From the NCBI GenBank assembly GCA_964017235.1, contig OZ024933.1, positions 11,225,962-11,289,961 on the forward strand: 64,000 nucleotides of DNA, in the 5' to 3' direction. The notes under the pieces were generated by a model. The model did no database searches. It worked only from the letters and a program-made list of their open reading frames with translations, and was not told the origin of the DNA. Positions 34,701-46,700 of this stretch are shown here, piece after piece. Both the position numbers and the translations under genes were made by a program. Positions within the stretch are counted from its first letter, which is position 1. Every line of letters begins with the position of its first letter. This DNA is from Sabellastarte sp. h YS-2021 (lineage: Eukaryota; Annelida; Polychaeta; Sabellida; Sabellidae).

Positions 34701-37700
34701 AGATGACCCCACTTGACATTGAAGAAGGGGTCAAAGGCAAAAGTCAGCAATTTCAAAATAGTCTCAGGCCTTGACTTGGTATAAGTTGTTTTCACATTTG
34801 GAACCCCTAGTAGCAATGATAAGGGAGATATAAGGCCTTTTAATAGGATAATCCCATCTAACATGTGATATGATGGCCATTTTGTTTTTGAAACTAGGCT
34901 AAATTACTATCAGGCTAACTTTCCTAGTCATATATATTTTGCGCATATTTGATGAAGCTAGCTGCAATATTTCAAGTTTTAGAGCATCTTAATGATTTTT
35001 AAATAATTGGCTATGGCAGCCATTTTGTTTCTCAAAATACGGCAAAAAATTTTCTCAGGCAAAACATTTGAGGGCCAGGACTTTTGATGGTCTGTCTTTA
35101 TATTCTGAAGCCATAGCACCAATAATAAGGGAGAAATAAGGATGTTTTAGTGTAACGACCTCATTTAACTTTGAAGCAGGGGTCTTAGGTCAAATTCAAC
35201 ACCTGGAAAAGATTCCCTGTCCATGTCTTCCTACAAGTTGTTTTCATAGTCCAAACCTCTTGGAGTAATATTTGGGGAGATATAAAGCCTTTTTAATAGG
35301 ATAACCTGTCATTAAACATGTGATATAGCGGCCATTTTGTTTTTTGAACTAGGCCGAAATTACTATCAAGTAGGGCTGCAAGCGAGCCCGAAAATGCGCC
35401 TCGATTCCTCGTTTTAGAAGAATCGATTCGGACTCGGTTAATCGCTTGATTATCGCCCACGAAATAAACTGCTTCATATTTTGACATACCACGCCTTATA
35501 AAATGGTTACAAACCACACAACAGGAAGGAATTTTGATAATTTATTGAATTCGGGGGAAAAGACGCATTTATATTTCAAAATATAAGATACTTTAACCAT
35601 CTTTATATTGCGAGATTTGAGGCGTCTTTGAAATACGTTATAATAAAATGCCATCTTATAAAACGTTGTTACACAAAGAATTAAAGCTTGCAAATACTTA
35701 AAATATATAAATATTGAAATGGAAATGCCTTATATTAGTAAAATATATAAACATATTCATATATTTGAAGAAAAAATAGAATTTTGTGGTAGATTTTACA
35801 TCTATGTTTAGTTGTTTTCGAAGATCCGGTTCACTTTTCTTGCCTCGAGTATTGAACTGAATCGTTTCGCTTCCGAGTAACCGAAGAATCGCTGCAGCCT
35901 TACTATCAAGCTAGTTTTTCTAGCCATATGGTTTTGTGCAAATTTGATGAAGCTAGCTGGAATATTATAAGATTTAGAGCACCTTTATGATTTTCAAACA
36001 ATTAGCTATGGTGCCCATTTTGTTTTTCAAAATGAGGCTAAAATTTTGCAGAGACAGGTTTTCATAGCCATAAACATCCCCTGCAAATGTGGTGAAGATA
36101 TCTTTATAAATGAATGAGATATTAAGGTTTATGCAAAAACGTGACAAACTTTAAACATGTGATATGGCGGCCATTTTGTTTTTTGAACTAGTGCCAAAAT
36201 TACTACCAGAGTAGCTTTTGTAGCCATATAGCTTTTGTGCAAATTTGATGAAGCTAGCTGGAATACTTCAAGATTTAGACCACCTTTATGATTTTCAAAC
36301 AATTAGCTATGGCGGCCATTTTGTTTTTCAAAATGAGGCTAAAATTTTGCAGAGACAGGTTTTTATAGGCATAAACATTCCCTGAAAATTTGGTGAAGAT
36401 ATCTTTATAAATGAATGAGACATTAAGGTTTATGCAAAAACGTGACGAACAGACGGACGGACGGACGAAAGGCGTTTTATAATCTCCCGACCTCGGCCTT
36501 CGGCCGCAGGCGGGAGATAAAAAACACAATATTAAAAACTGGTATGGTGGATGATCAAGTGTGCATGTTTAACAATATTTCAGCCAATATACAGGAAATT
36601 TTTTTTCAAATGAAAACTGTCAAAATCTACTATAGTTGTTTTTAAAATGACGTATTTGTAATCTGTCTGGCTGATTCCAGTAGATGGATGTCACTTATCA
36701 AACTCTTTTAGGCTTTATTTTGGTTACAAAAAAACTTAAATAATGTTTTATTCATATACTGTGAAATTTTGTTAATGTTTAATTGTTTGTAAATCTGTCA
36801 ATACATAACAAATTTTACAATTAAAACAACATTGGATAGGTTATTATATGCAGAGTTTAATAATTATGTCATTTTTGTATATTATTGGGTGAAAATTATT
36901 TAAATTTCAAAGTTTCCGAAATAACCAAAAGATAGCATAAAAACTAGGTCATAACTCTGTGACATATAGCCTTTAACATTCATGTCTAATGAATGAAACA
37001 AATATATTTCAGCATTTTAGTGGCTAATTTCTTCATAATTTTTCATAATTCATAAATAATACCTGAATTATTTTACACTTGTGGAGAGATTAGTGCACAT
37101 TTGTTTTATCATGTACTTTATTGATATTTTTAATTAAGTAGCATGATTACTACTGCAATAGGCAGTTCTTGATTGATTTTTTTCACCAGTTTTTTTTCTT
37201 CAAGGCCCAAGAGGTTTGACCTGTATCTTCCTTATTATTAGTCAGAATGGTCAAAAACTTTATAGCAAATCACGGGCTGTAAAATTATTGAGTGGGTTAA
37301 CCATATCATATTCATTTTTGACCCCTACATCAAGGTCTAATGGGCTTTGTCTCATTATCTATCCATAAAAACTCTTCATGGAAATCATGGACTGTGAATC
37401 ATTTTGTGAACTAAGATTTGAACTTTGATTCCTGATTTAAGGTCACATACAACCATCAATATAATCTGACAATAATATCCATATCCAGTTTTCATAAGTC
37501 CCATCAGTTTTTCAAAATTACATTTTCTTTTAATAGACACTGGTACAGCTAAAGGATACTCATCAAAGAGAAAACATGATGGGATCCAAATAGACAAAAT
37601 TGAGGATGAACTACTTGTGGAATGTGGCTGTCAAAGAAAATGTAATGCAAAGTTCAATAAGTATGATATTTTGAGGTACAGAAAGCAATACCATATGAGA

Positions 37701-40700
37701 ACAATGGGTTTTGATCAGCAAACTGAACTATTAAAAATGTACAGATCTAGCCTGTTTCAACACAGTAGAGGTCAAACTCTACATCTTGTGGATGGACATT
37801 TAGTATGCAGGTAAGTTACAATACTTTATAAGCAATTTGGTCCTGCTTAATAACTCAAAGCAAACATAATTTGAGCACTTCATGGTCCTAACTTGATGCG
37901 CTTGTGTTAAAAGTCAGGCCCTCTATAAAATACCCCAATTAGTTATGCAACCTTACTGAAGAAAATATATTAGAACGTCTATTATCCAACCAGATTGAGT
38001 GAGATTTTTTTGTGGATATTAAAAGACTAAGGAAGTATAAAACAATAGGAAACAAGACCACTGCCATGGCCTGTATCTCTTACCAAGCATTAACTGTTTC
38101 TCTTACCGTTTCTGAGATATTCACAATTTTTTATTTTCCACTAAAATCCAAGATGGCTGCCAAAAGTGGCGAAAACTGAAATTTTTGACCTAGGCACAGA
38201 ATACTCTTGTACTACCCTGTGGGTCAAAAATTTGCTCGAAATCGCTATATCTCTTACGGTTTTCGAGTTATTCACACTTTTTCATTTTCCGCTAAAATCC
38301 AAGATGGCCGCCAAAAGTGGCAAAAATTGAAATTTTTCTCCTAGCCACAGGACACTCCTGTACTACCCTGTGGGTCAAAAATTTGCTTGGAATTGCTTTA
38401 TCTCTTACCGTTTCCGAGATATTTTCAATGTTTTATTTTCCGCTAAAATCTAAGATGGCAGCCAAATGTGGGGAAAATTGAATTTTTTCTTCTAGGTACA
38501 AGATACTCCTGTACTACCCTTTGATTCCAAACTTGTCTCCAAACCGCTATATCTCTTACCGTTCATGAGATATTTGCAATGTTCTACTTTCCACTAAAAT
38601 CCAAGATGGCTGCCAAAAGTGGCAAAAATTGAAATCCCTTTGCATGGGATACTGTTGTACTACCCTATGGGTCAAAAATTCGCTCGAAATTGCTCTATCT
38701 CATACAGTTTTCAAGATATTCACACTTTTTCTTTTTCCACTATAATCCAAGATGGCCGCCAAAAGTGGGAAAAATTGAAATTTTTCCCCTTTGAATAAGA
38801 TACTCTTTTACTACCCCATAGGTCAAAATTCGCTCGAAATCGCTATATATCTCGTATGGTTTTTGAGATATTCACACTCTTTCATTTTCCGCTAAAATCC
38901 AAGATGGCTGCCAAAAGTGGCAAAAATTGAAATTTTTCCCCTTTGCATAGTACTCTTGTACTACCCTGTGGGTCAAAAATTCGCTCAAAATCACTCTATC
39001 TTGTATGGTTTTCGAGATATTCACACTTTTTCAATTTACGCTAAAATCCAAGATGGCCTCCAAAAGTTGCAAAAATTGAAATTTTTCACCTACTGAGAGG
39101 ATACTCCTGTACTACCCTGTGGGTCAAAACTTCGCTCAAAATCACTATCTGTTACGGTTTTCAAGATATTCACACTTTTTCTTTTTCCGCTAAAATCTAA
39201 GATGGCCGCCAAAAGGGGAAATTTTTCCCCTACTCACAGGATACTCTTGTAATACCCTGCAGGTAAAAAATTCACTCGAAATGGAAATCTCTTATGGTTT
39301 TTATGATATTCACTTGCTTGAAATCATTCTATCTCTTATGGTTGGAAAAAACCGTCCGTATCTGTGGAAAATTTGGCTTCATTTTGAAAAACAAAATGGC
39401 TGCCATAGCCAATTGTTTGAAAATCATTAAGGTGCTCTAAATCTTGAAATATTCTAGCTAGCTTCATCAAATATGCAGAAGTCGTGGCCTGAGACTATTT
39501 TCCAATTGCTAACTTTTACCTAACTTTTACCTTTGATCCCTTTCTTCAATGTCTAAAGGGGCTATCTTGTCACAAAGGCCTAATATCTCCTTTAGTTCTC
39601 CATTATTACTGATCCTAAGGCAGGAGATAACTGCTGAAGCAGTAGCCTTGTTGTTAATGTATATGCATCTAAGGCATTGTTACACAGTAAATGTGATATA
39701 CACTATTGTAACAACAAAAAGCTATTGTCTCTTTAACATTGCACATAAATCCTTAATTTAATTTCTTAGGAAATTTTGGTACAACACTGTTATCAAAATA
39801 TCAAAAAGAACCTACCAACGAGTGGTGACAATGAAAAAACAAGGAATATACTCGATGCAAGCCCCAGTTTCTCAATCAAGTAGAGCAGAGAAAGGTATTA
39901 ACTACATTGTGTTTAAATGCTGTAAATGTTAGCACTTAATGTAATCTTGATGCTTTGAAGGCCTGTCATTATTTTCAATGGTACTTTGAAATTAAAGTTT
40001 TGATATGCTAAAATTGCAGATTAATTTATGTATGCTGGAAAAAGTTTGCTTTCTTCATCACAATTTTGGTTATAGTTTGCTTTGTTCTTTTATTACAATG
40101 ATTTAGGTTACACAAAACTATATCATGTGTTGTGTGTTTAATGTAAATGTTCATTGTGTTTTTGTGATAGGTAAAATAGCAACTGGATTCATGGAGCACT
40201 ATGTGCATTTTAATGGGGATCATAGCCCAGAGGTATCAAGGATACTCATGCCACAAGGAGTCAACATAAAAGATATATATACGGAATATAAAAACCAGTA
40301 CATGGCAAACCAACAAGTGTCCCAGAGCCAGTTCTACAAACTCTGGCAAGAACACTTTGCTCATGTGAGCTTTTACAAGGTAATATGATTTGGTAATTGA
40401 CAAGCAAAATAAAAAAAGGAAATGTATTCTAAATTTATCAGGTATTACAACAATATATCCATGAATAGTCTTGCAAATATAAATAAATATAGTAAAATCA
40501 CAATAACCTGTATATTTCATTAAAACTATATTGGATTTTTTATTTGATTAAAATTTCTTATAATTGTTGGAATAAGTTTGTGATAAATGGCTTGATTTAT
40601 GACAGTTATTGCATTGGACAACACTGTATAGTTTGCTAAGTGATGTACCGACTACCGAATAGTCGAATATTTGCAGCAATATTTCATTAGTCTACACCTG

Positions 40701-43700
40701 TAATTATTCTGCATTTACATATAAAATTTCATAATAAACAATAGTTTACTCTATTCACAGCACACAAAGTTCACAAAATGCAATGTTTGCATGTTGGCAG
40801 CTCACTTGTTACAACAAAATACAACCCCACAACTTCGTTCATCCATTCTGAAAGATAGAGATGAACACCTTAACAGGCAACAGTAAGTGTTGATATTTTT
40901 ATCTTTCTGTGGGATTTCATATTATTTCTTTTTAGATACACTAACTCAAAAATTAATTTACCTACAGCTTTCAAATTTAATATACAGTTAAATGTTTACA
41001 TATGTTAAATGTTCTATCCCATTGCAAGTTGATTCTTGGTAACCTTGAATTTCAATATCAAGGCCAATGAGCACTAGTGCTCTCATGGCAAATCACAGAC
41101 ACAAGTTTTATATCATTTTTGTTCAAATCATGAATGAGAATCTTTCTTCTTACAAAATCGAGTTCAATAAAATAATTGCAAACAATATTTAACTAGACAT
41201 TGCGTCTCGATGTAGCGTATCCCCGGACGGGACATGGTTGAAGCGTGACATAGTATTTCCAGCCATGTAAGTGAGTTATAAGCACTTTAAAGTTTGGCTT
41301 GAAGGAGGGGCCCAAGGTCAAATCCATCCACACCAGAAGATTCCTAGCCCATGATTTCCTATATGTTGGTTTACCATCCCAAACCTCTATGACCAATAAT
41401 AAGCGAGTTATAAGCACTTATAACTTTGGCTCTCCTCATTTGACCTTGAAGGAGCCCAAGGTCAAATCCGTCCACACCAGAAGATTCCCAGCCCATGATT
41501 TCCTATGTGTTGGTTTACCATCCAAAACCTCTAGGACCAAAAATAAGCGAGTTATAAGCACTTTTAAGTTTGGTTCTCCTCATTTGACCTTGAAGGAGTG
41601 GCCCAAGGGACAAAAATAAGTGAGTTATAAGCACTTTTAAGTTTGGCTATCCTCGTTTGACCTTGAAGGAGGGGCCCAAGGTCAAATCCGACCACACCAA
41701 AAGATTCTCAGCCCATGATTTCCTCAGTTGGTTTACCATCCCAAACCTCTAGGTCCAATAATAAGCGAGTTATAGACACTTTTAAAGTCCACTATGTGAG
41801 GTACTTTGGCACTCCGTTAATGACCTTGAATTAAGAGCTTCAAGGTCAAATGTCTGCAAGGTTGTAGAGGACATGTATATTTGTTATACGTATCACCTAT
41901 GAAGAAATTCATCCTTCTACCTTAGAAAATAATTTTCAAAAAGCCAGTAGTAAATAATTTTCAAAGAAATGTCTGCGGCAGCCATCTTGTTTTTCAGAAT
42001 GAGGCTAATTTTAGTCTCAGAGACTCTTACCCCCCAATGAAGACATCCTGCAAATGCAGTGAACGTAGCTGCTGTAGTTTTCCTCTCCAAATCTCCAAAA
42101 ATGACCTTTTTGGCAGTACTTTGGCGGTCTGTGGATGACCTTCAAATGAAGAACTTCAAGGTCAAATTTCTGCATGCATACAGAGGACACATATATATAT
42201 GTATTATATATACCAGCCATAGGATGATCTAAATTTCTGTATATGAGAACTGGGCCAAAATGTGAAAAATTGCCAAAATCTGACCTTTAAGAGGCCACCA
42301 GTGACCTTGAAATTGAAGGTCTCAATCACAAAACAATAGCGTTTTGTGGCATTGCCCATATATACGCACATACCAAATTTGAAAGTTCTAACTAAAATAT
42401 TTTTTAAGTTCCAACAGGAAATCTCGGCGGCAGCGGCGGCATGACCGTACTAAATCCTAACTATCCCCGACTTTCATCCAGGGATACAAATAAACTATTT
42501 GCTTGTACTTAAACGGGCAGTAAAAGTACATTTTGACTTGTTTACAAAAAGATTTTCCTTCAAGTTTACCTCTTACGAGGTGGTTTTTCTTCATGCTCAT
42601 CAGTAATGTATGAAACTCAAGTCAGTACTTTATCGGCTCACAGGAGCACTAATGAGCACCTTGAGATGATAAATCTTTGGGTTAATTTTACATTGTTTTA
42701 ACTCTAAGAATTAGAGGTTCTACTCTGCTTCAAGAAAACAAGCATGAGGTATTAATATTAAAAATATTTTTTTCAACCTCAGATTCGAGGTTCTACTCTG
42801 CTTCTGTGGCTCAAGAGTTTGAATATTTTGATGTTAAAGTAAGTAAAGTGTTAACTGTGTATCATATTTGGTATTATATTTGTAACACAAATGAAAGCTT
42901 GCATCGGTGTTTACTGTAATTATTTTTTAGGAATGAAAGAGATAGCTATTACAAGCGTCGGGCAGAAGCATCAGCAAAGCCAAAAGAAATACTTAGCATT
43001 ATCGTAGATGGGATGGATCAGGCAAAAACCAACATACCACATTTTAGAGGCTGGCAAATGCCAAAGGTAAATGTTTCATCTATAAAGTAAAATTATTCAT
43101 TGTAAATTATTTAAATTATCCAGTTCACAAATATTTTTATTGCCTAAAATAACCTTACTATATCCTCAAAAGTGCTGTTGTGGTTTTAAGCAAAATATAT
43201 CAATCAAGAAATTTTTTTTAAAAAAATATTCTTGTCGAGAGAGGTGACCCCTTGCCCGCACATGTCTGGACCTGCATGGTGATCTTTGTCAATCCTGCAT
43301 TATATTTTTTTCATGGGAGCAAAACACCTTTTTATAACTCTCGAGATGATGACTGGATCAATAATAATTTTTTGAATATTCTTGTTGGTCGATATGTTTT
43401 GCTCCAGAAAAAGAGACAAGCACTTGTGACGATAAGGTAAGTATGTAACTAACAAAAAGTTAAATTACAATGTTTTAAAATTTGTCTGTCAACATTTTAA
43501 ATAAACTACATATTGTCAGATAATTCATTCCTTTTTATAAAATAAATAATTTTTTTCATATAAAAGTGTGAACCTGTTTTCACAGACTGTTGATGCTTCA
43601 AAACTTCTACAAACACATATAACCGGGGTCCTTGTGCATGGACGTAAGACATTGATGCTTCTTGATCTTATGCAGTGGCCCCATGACAGCAATCTAGCCC

Positions 43701-46700
43701 TAAATTCTGTGCTGTATGCAATCTCCAGTGAAGTATCAGATGGCCAATTACCCCCAACCCTCTATATTCAGATGGACAATTGTGCCAGAGAGAACAAAAA
43801 TAAATATTTCATTGGAATGATGGCATTGTTGGTAAAGCTTGGCTTTGTGAAAGATATCTTCCTAAGTTTTCTCATGGTGGGACATACTCATGAAGGTTTG
43901 TTTAGCAATAGTAATAAAATACTTTTTCAAGTGTGAGCTCTAGTGAGGCTCTCACTGCTAGATATCACTTTTTTCATTATTTTTTGTCTCCGGACTTTTA
44001 TGAGTTAGTGTGGCATAGCGTGATGAGTATCTCTCTGTTCACTGAAATTAAGCAGCAACAGGCTATGTTAGTGCCAGGATAGATGACTGCTTTGGTGCAC
44101 TGATTGTCTCTCTGATAGCTTTTCACTTACGCTAGCAGACTGAAATCCCTTTCAGCCTTGTAATTACTACCTATTAGTTGGATTTGTCAATAGTTTCATC
44201 ATTCTTGCTGAATTTAGTCTGTAAATTCTGTAAAGCTGCAGGCTAAATGATTTTTCAATATATGTTTTACATAATCAAGTTGCCAATAAAAGTGTGTTTA
44301 TAACATGATTTGAAATTTAAGTTGGTTCAAAATGGTTTTATCAATAATATCTATTTTAAAGGGGATTATTTTGTGTGACAGTAGCCACAAACAAAATGCT
44401 GTCAATCTTGTAGTTTAGAATTCTGTGTTTTTCATTTCTGGCGGGGCCACGGTGGAAGAGTGGTAACACTCTCGCCTCCCACCTCTGAGGCCGAGGTTCG
44501 ATCCCCGTGACGGCCTTAAGTGGGAAAGCTGGTAGTTGCTTGCCGTTGGTCGGCAGTTTACAGTACACAACCCTAGCGAACTCTATGTACTGGTTTCCTC
44601 TGCCCTTCCAACTACCCGTCGTGATATGACCTGTACAGTGTTAAAAGCGATGTAAAACCCCAAATAAATAAATAAATAAATTTTCATTTCTGGCTACAGT
44701 GTATAAGAATGTGATATAATTGTAGATATAGATGCCAGATTTTCTCGCATATCTGCTCAGCTTAAAAAGCAAGAAGCCAAGACACTGCCACAGCTAATTG
44801 ATGTTGTCAATTCCAGCCTCTTAAACCACGAAGAATTGAAAACAGAGTTGATGCCATGCATCTTTAATATACGAGACTGGATCAAGCCATATCTTAATGA
44901 GTTGCATGATCATACTCTGCCGCATGCCTACTGGTATGTTCATTTATCAACAGAATAATATTCAAGCCTTATAAAAACAAAATTTCTGCGGGGCTTGCTT
45001 GTAACCAAACCGCCTATTAGATTGATGTGCCAGATGTCTGTCCATGTGGATTTTCATTTCGGACTCTAACTCAAACACTCTCCTGCCTATCAATTCAAAA
45101 CTTAACAGGGTAATAGGGCACAACCTAGGCTAGGCTGCTTTTGAAATTGGTCCCTTTTGGAAAAAAATGGCTGCCATGGCTATGATCTTGATATTCCATT
45201 TAAAAAATCTAAGTCAAAGATGCTTCTGTCGATCAATTTGAAACTTAATAGGGTGGTAGGGTACCACCTAGGCTACATTGCTTTCAACAATTGGTGCCAT
45301 TTGGAAAAAAACAAGATGGCTACCAGCTTGATATATAATTTTTGGACTCTAGCTAAAAGAAGATTCTGTTGATCAATTTGAAACTTAATGGGTTGGTAGG
45401 GCAATAGCTAGGCTATGTTTCTTTCAGAATTGGTGGCACTTCAAAAAACAAGATGGCCACTATGGCCACTGTCTTAAAATTTCATGTCCAAAACCTAACT
45501 CAAAGAGGCTTCAGCCAATTGATTTGAAACTTAATAGGGCACCACTTAATCCAGATTGCATTCAAAATTGGTGACATGGCCGCCATTTTGAAAATCTGTT
45601 TCAGGCTCGAAGTCTGCCTATTGATGCATTATTGCCCACCAATTGATTCTCCATTTTCATACCTTCCGGTCGACCATTTTAGGGGTCAGTATCTTTCTTT
45701 ACTAGACAAAAGAAGAAAGACCACAGCTCTGCACATGCTCAATGTAACTTTTCACTGAATTTCCATTCTCACAAGAGTATAGTCATTTTTTCCCATTAGC
45801 CAAATAACAGTGAGGTCGCGGAAGTGTACTTCTGTATGTCAAGGCCATTTTGGCCGATACCAGTCCCTTTTTCTGTGAAAACAGATTGATGACGCTCTAC
45901 ACAGTGTGGTAGTGCAGGGTGGTAGGACAGCTCCCAGACTAGGTTGTTTTTGAAATTGGTGCCATTCAAAAAACAAGATGGCTACCATCTTGAAATTCTG
46001 TTTGCAGACTGTAACTTGAAGATGCTTCTGCAGTGATTTCAAACTTGACAAAGTGGAATGACAGAACCCAGCACTATTTTGATATGTCCAGGACCAGTAT
46101 CACAGTTATCATATTGTATACATCTAGCATACATCAATCCTGTAAACATGACAAATACTAGTATGTGTTATTACCCCGATACTGATTGCACAACCCGCCT
46201 TTTCCGGTGTTATTACCCTTGATACTGATTGCACAACCCGCCTTTTGGGGTGTACAACCCCAGTTTCCTTGTATAAACTTAAGACCATTATCTTTGACTG
46301 TGATATTTTCATAAAATATTAAATGCTTTAGAAAGATTTACACAGTAGTCATATTTCACACATAGATTTACATTTTAAATGCTTATTTTATGTAGGATAT
46401 TCAAAGACAATGAGAATCATGTGGCAGTAAAATATAAAAACTGGACCATGGATACAGAATGGATGCCTTCCCTAGATGAAGAACCATTAGAAATATTTAG
46501 ACTTGATGAAAACACTGCTTTACAAGTCATACCAGATGGTACTCCAGAATTAGTTACACCTGAATATGAGAAAAAAAATGATATGACGACGATCAGTTCA
46601 AACATTGAAAAGAACCAGCAGTTTTTAACAGCAAGGGAGCTGTGGTGGTGGAGAGATTTTTTAAAATCACCCCAGTCTGTGGAAAACAAAGTGCCTCAGT

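Noticed and set aside
44000-44120. A 5S rRNA gene
   Set aside because: Only the internal promoter region matches, with many differences and no proper ends or terminator.
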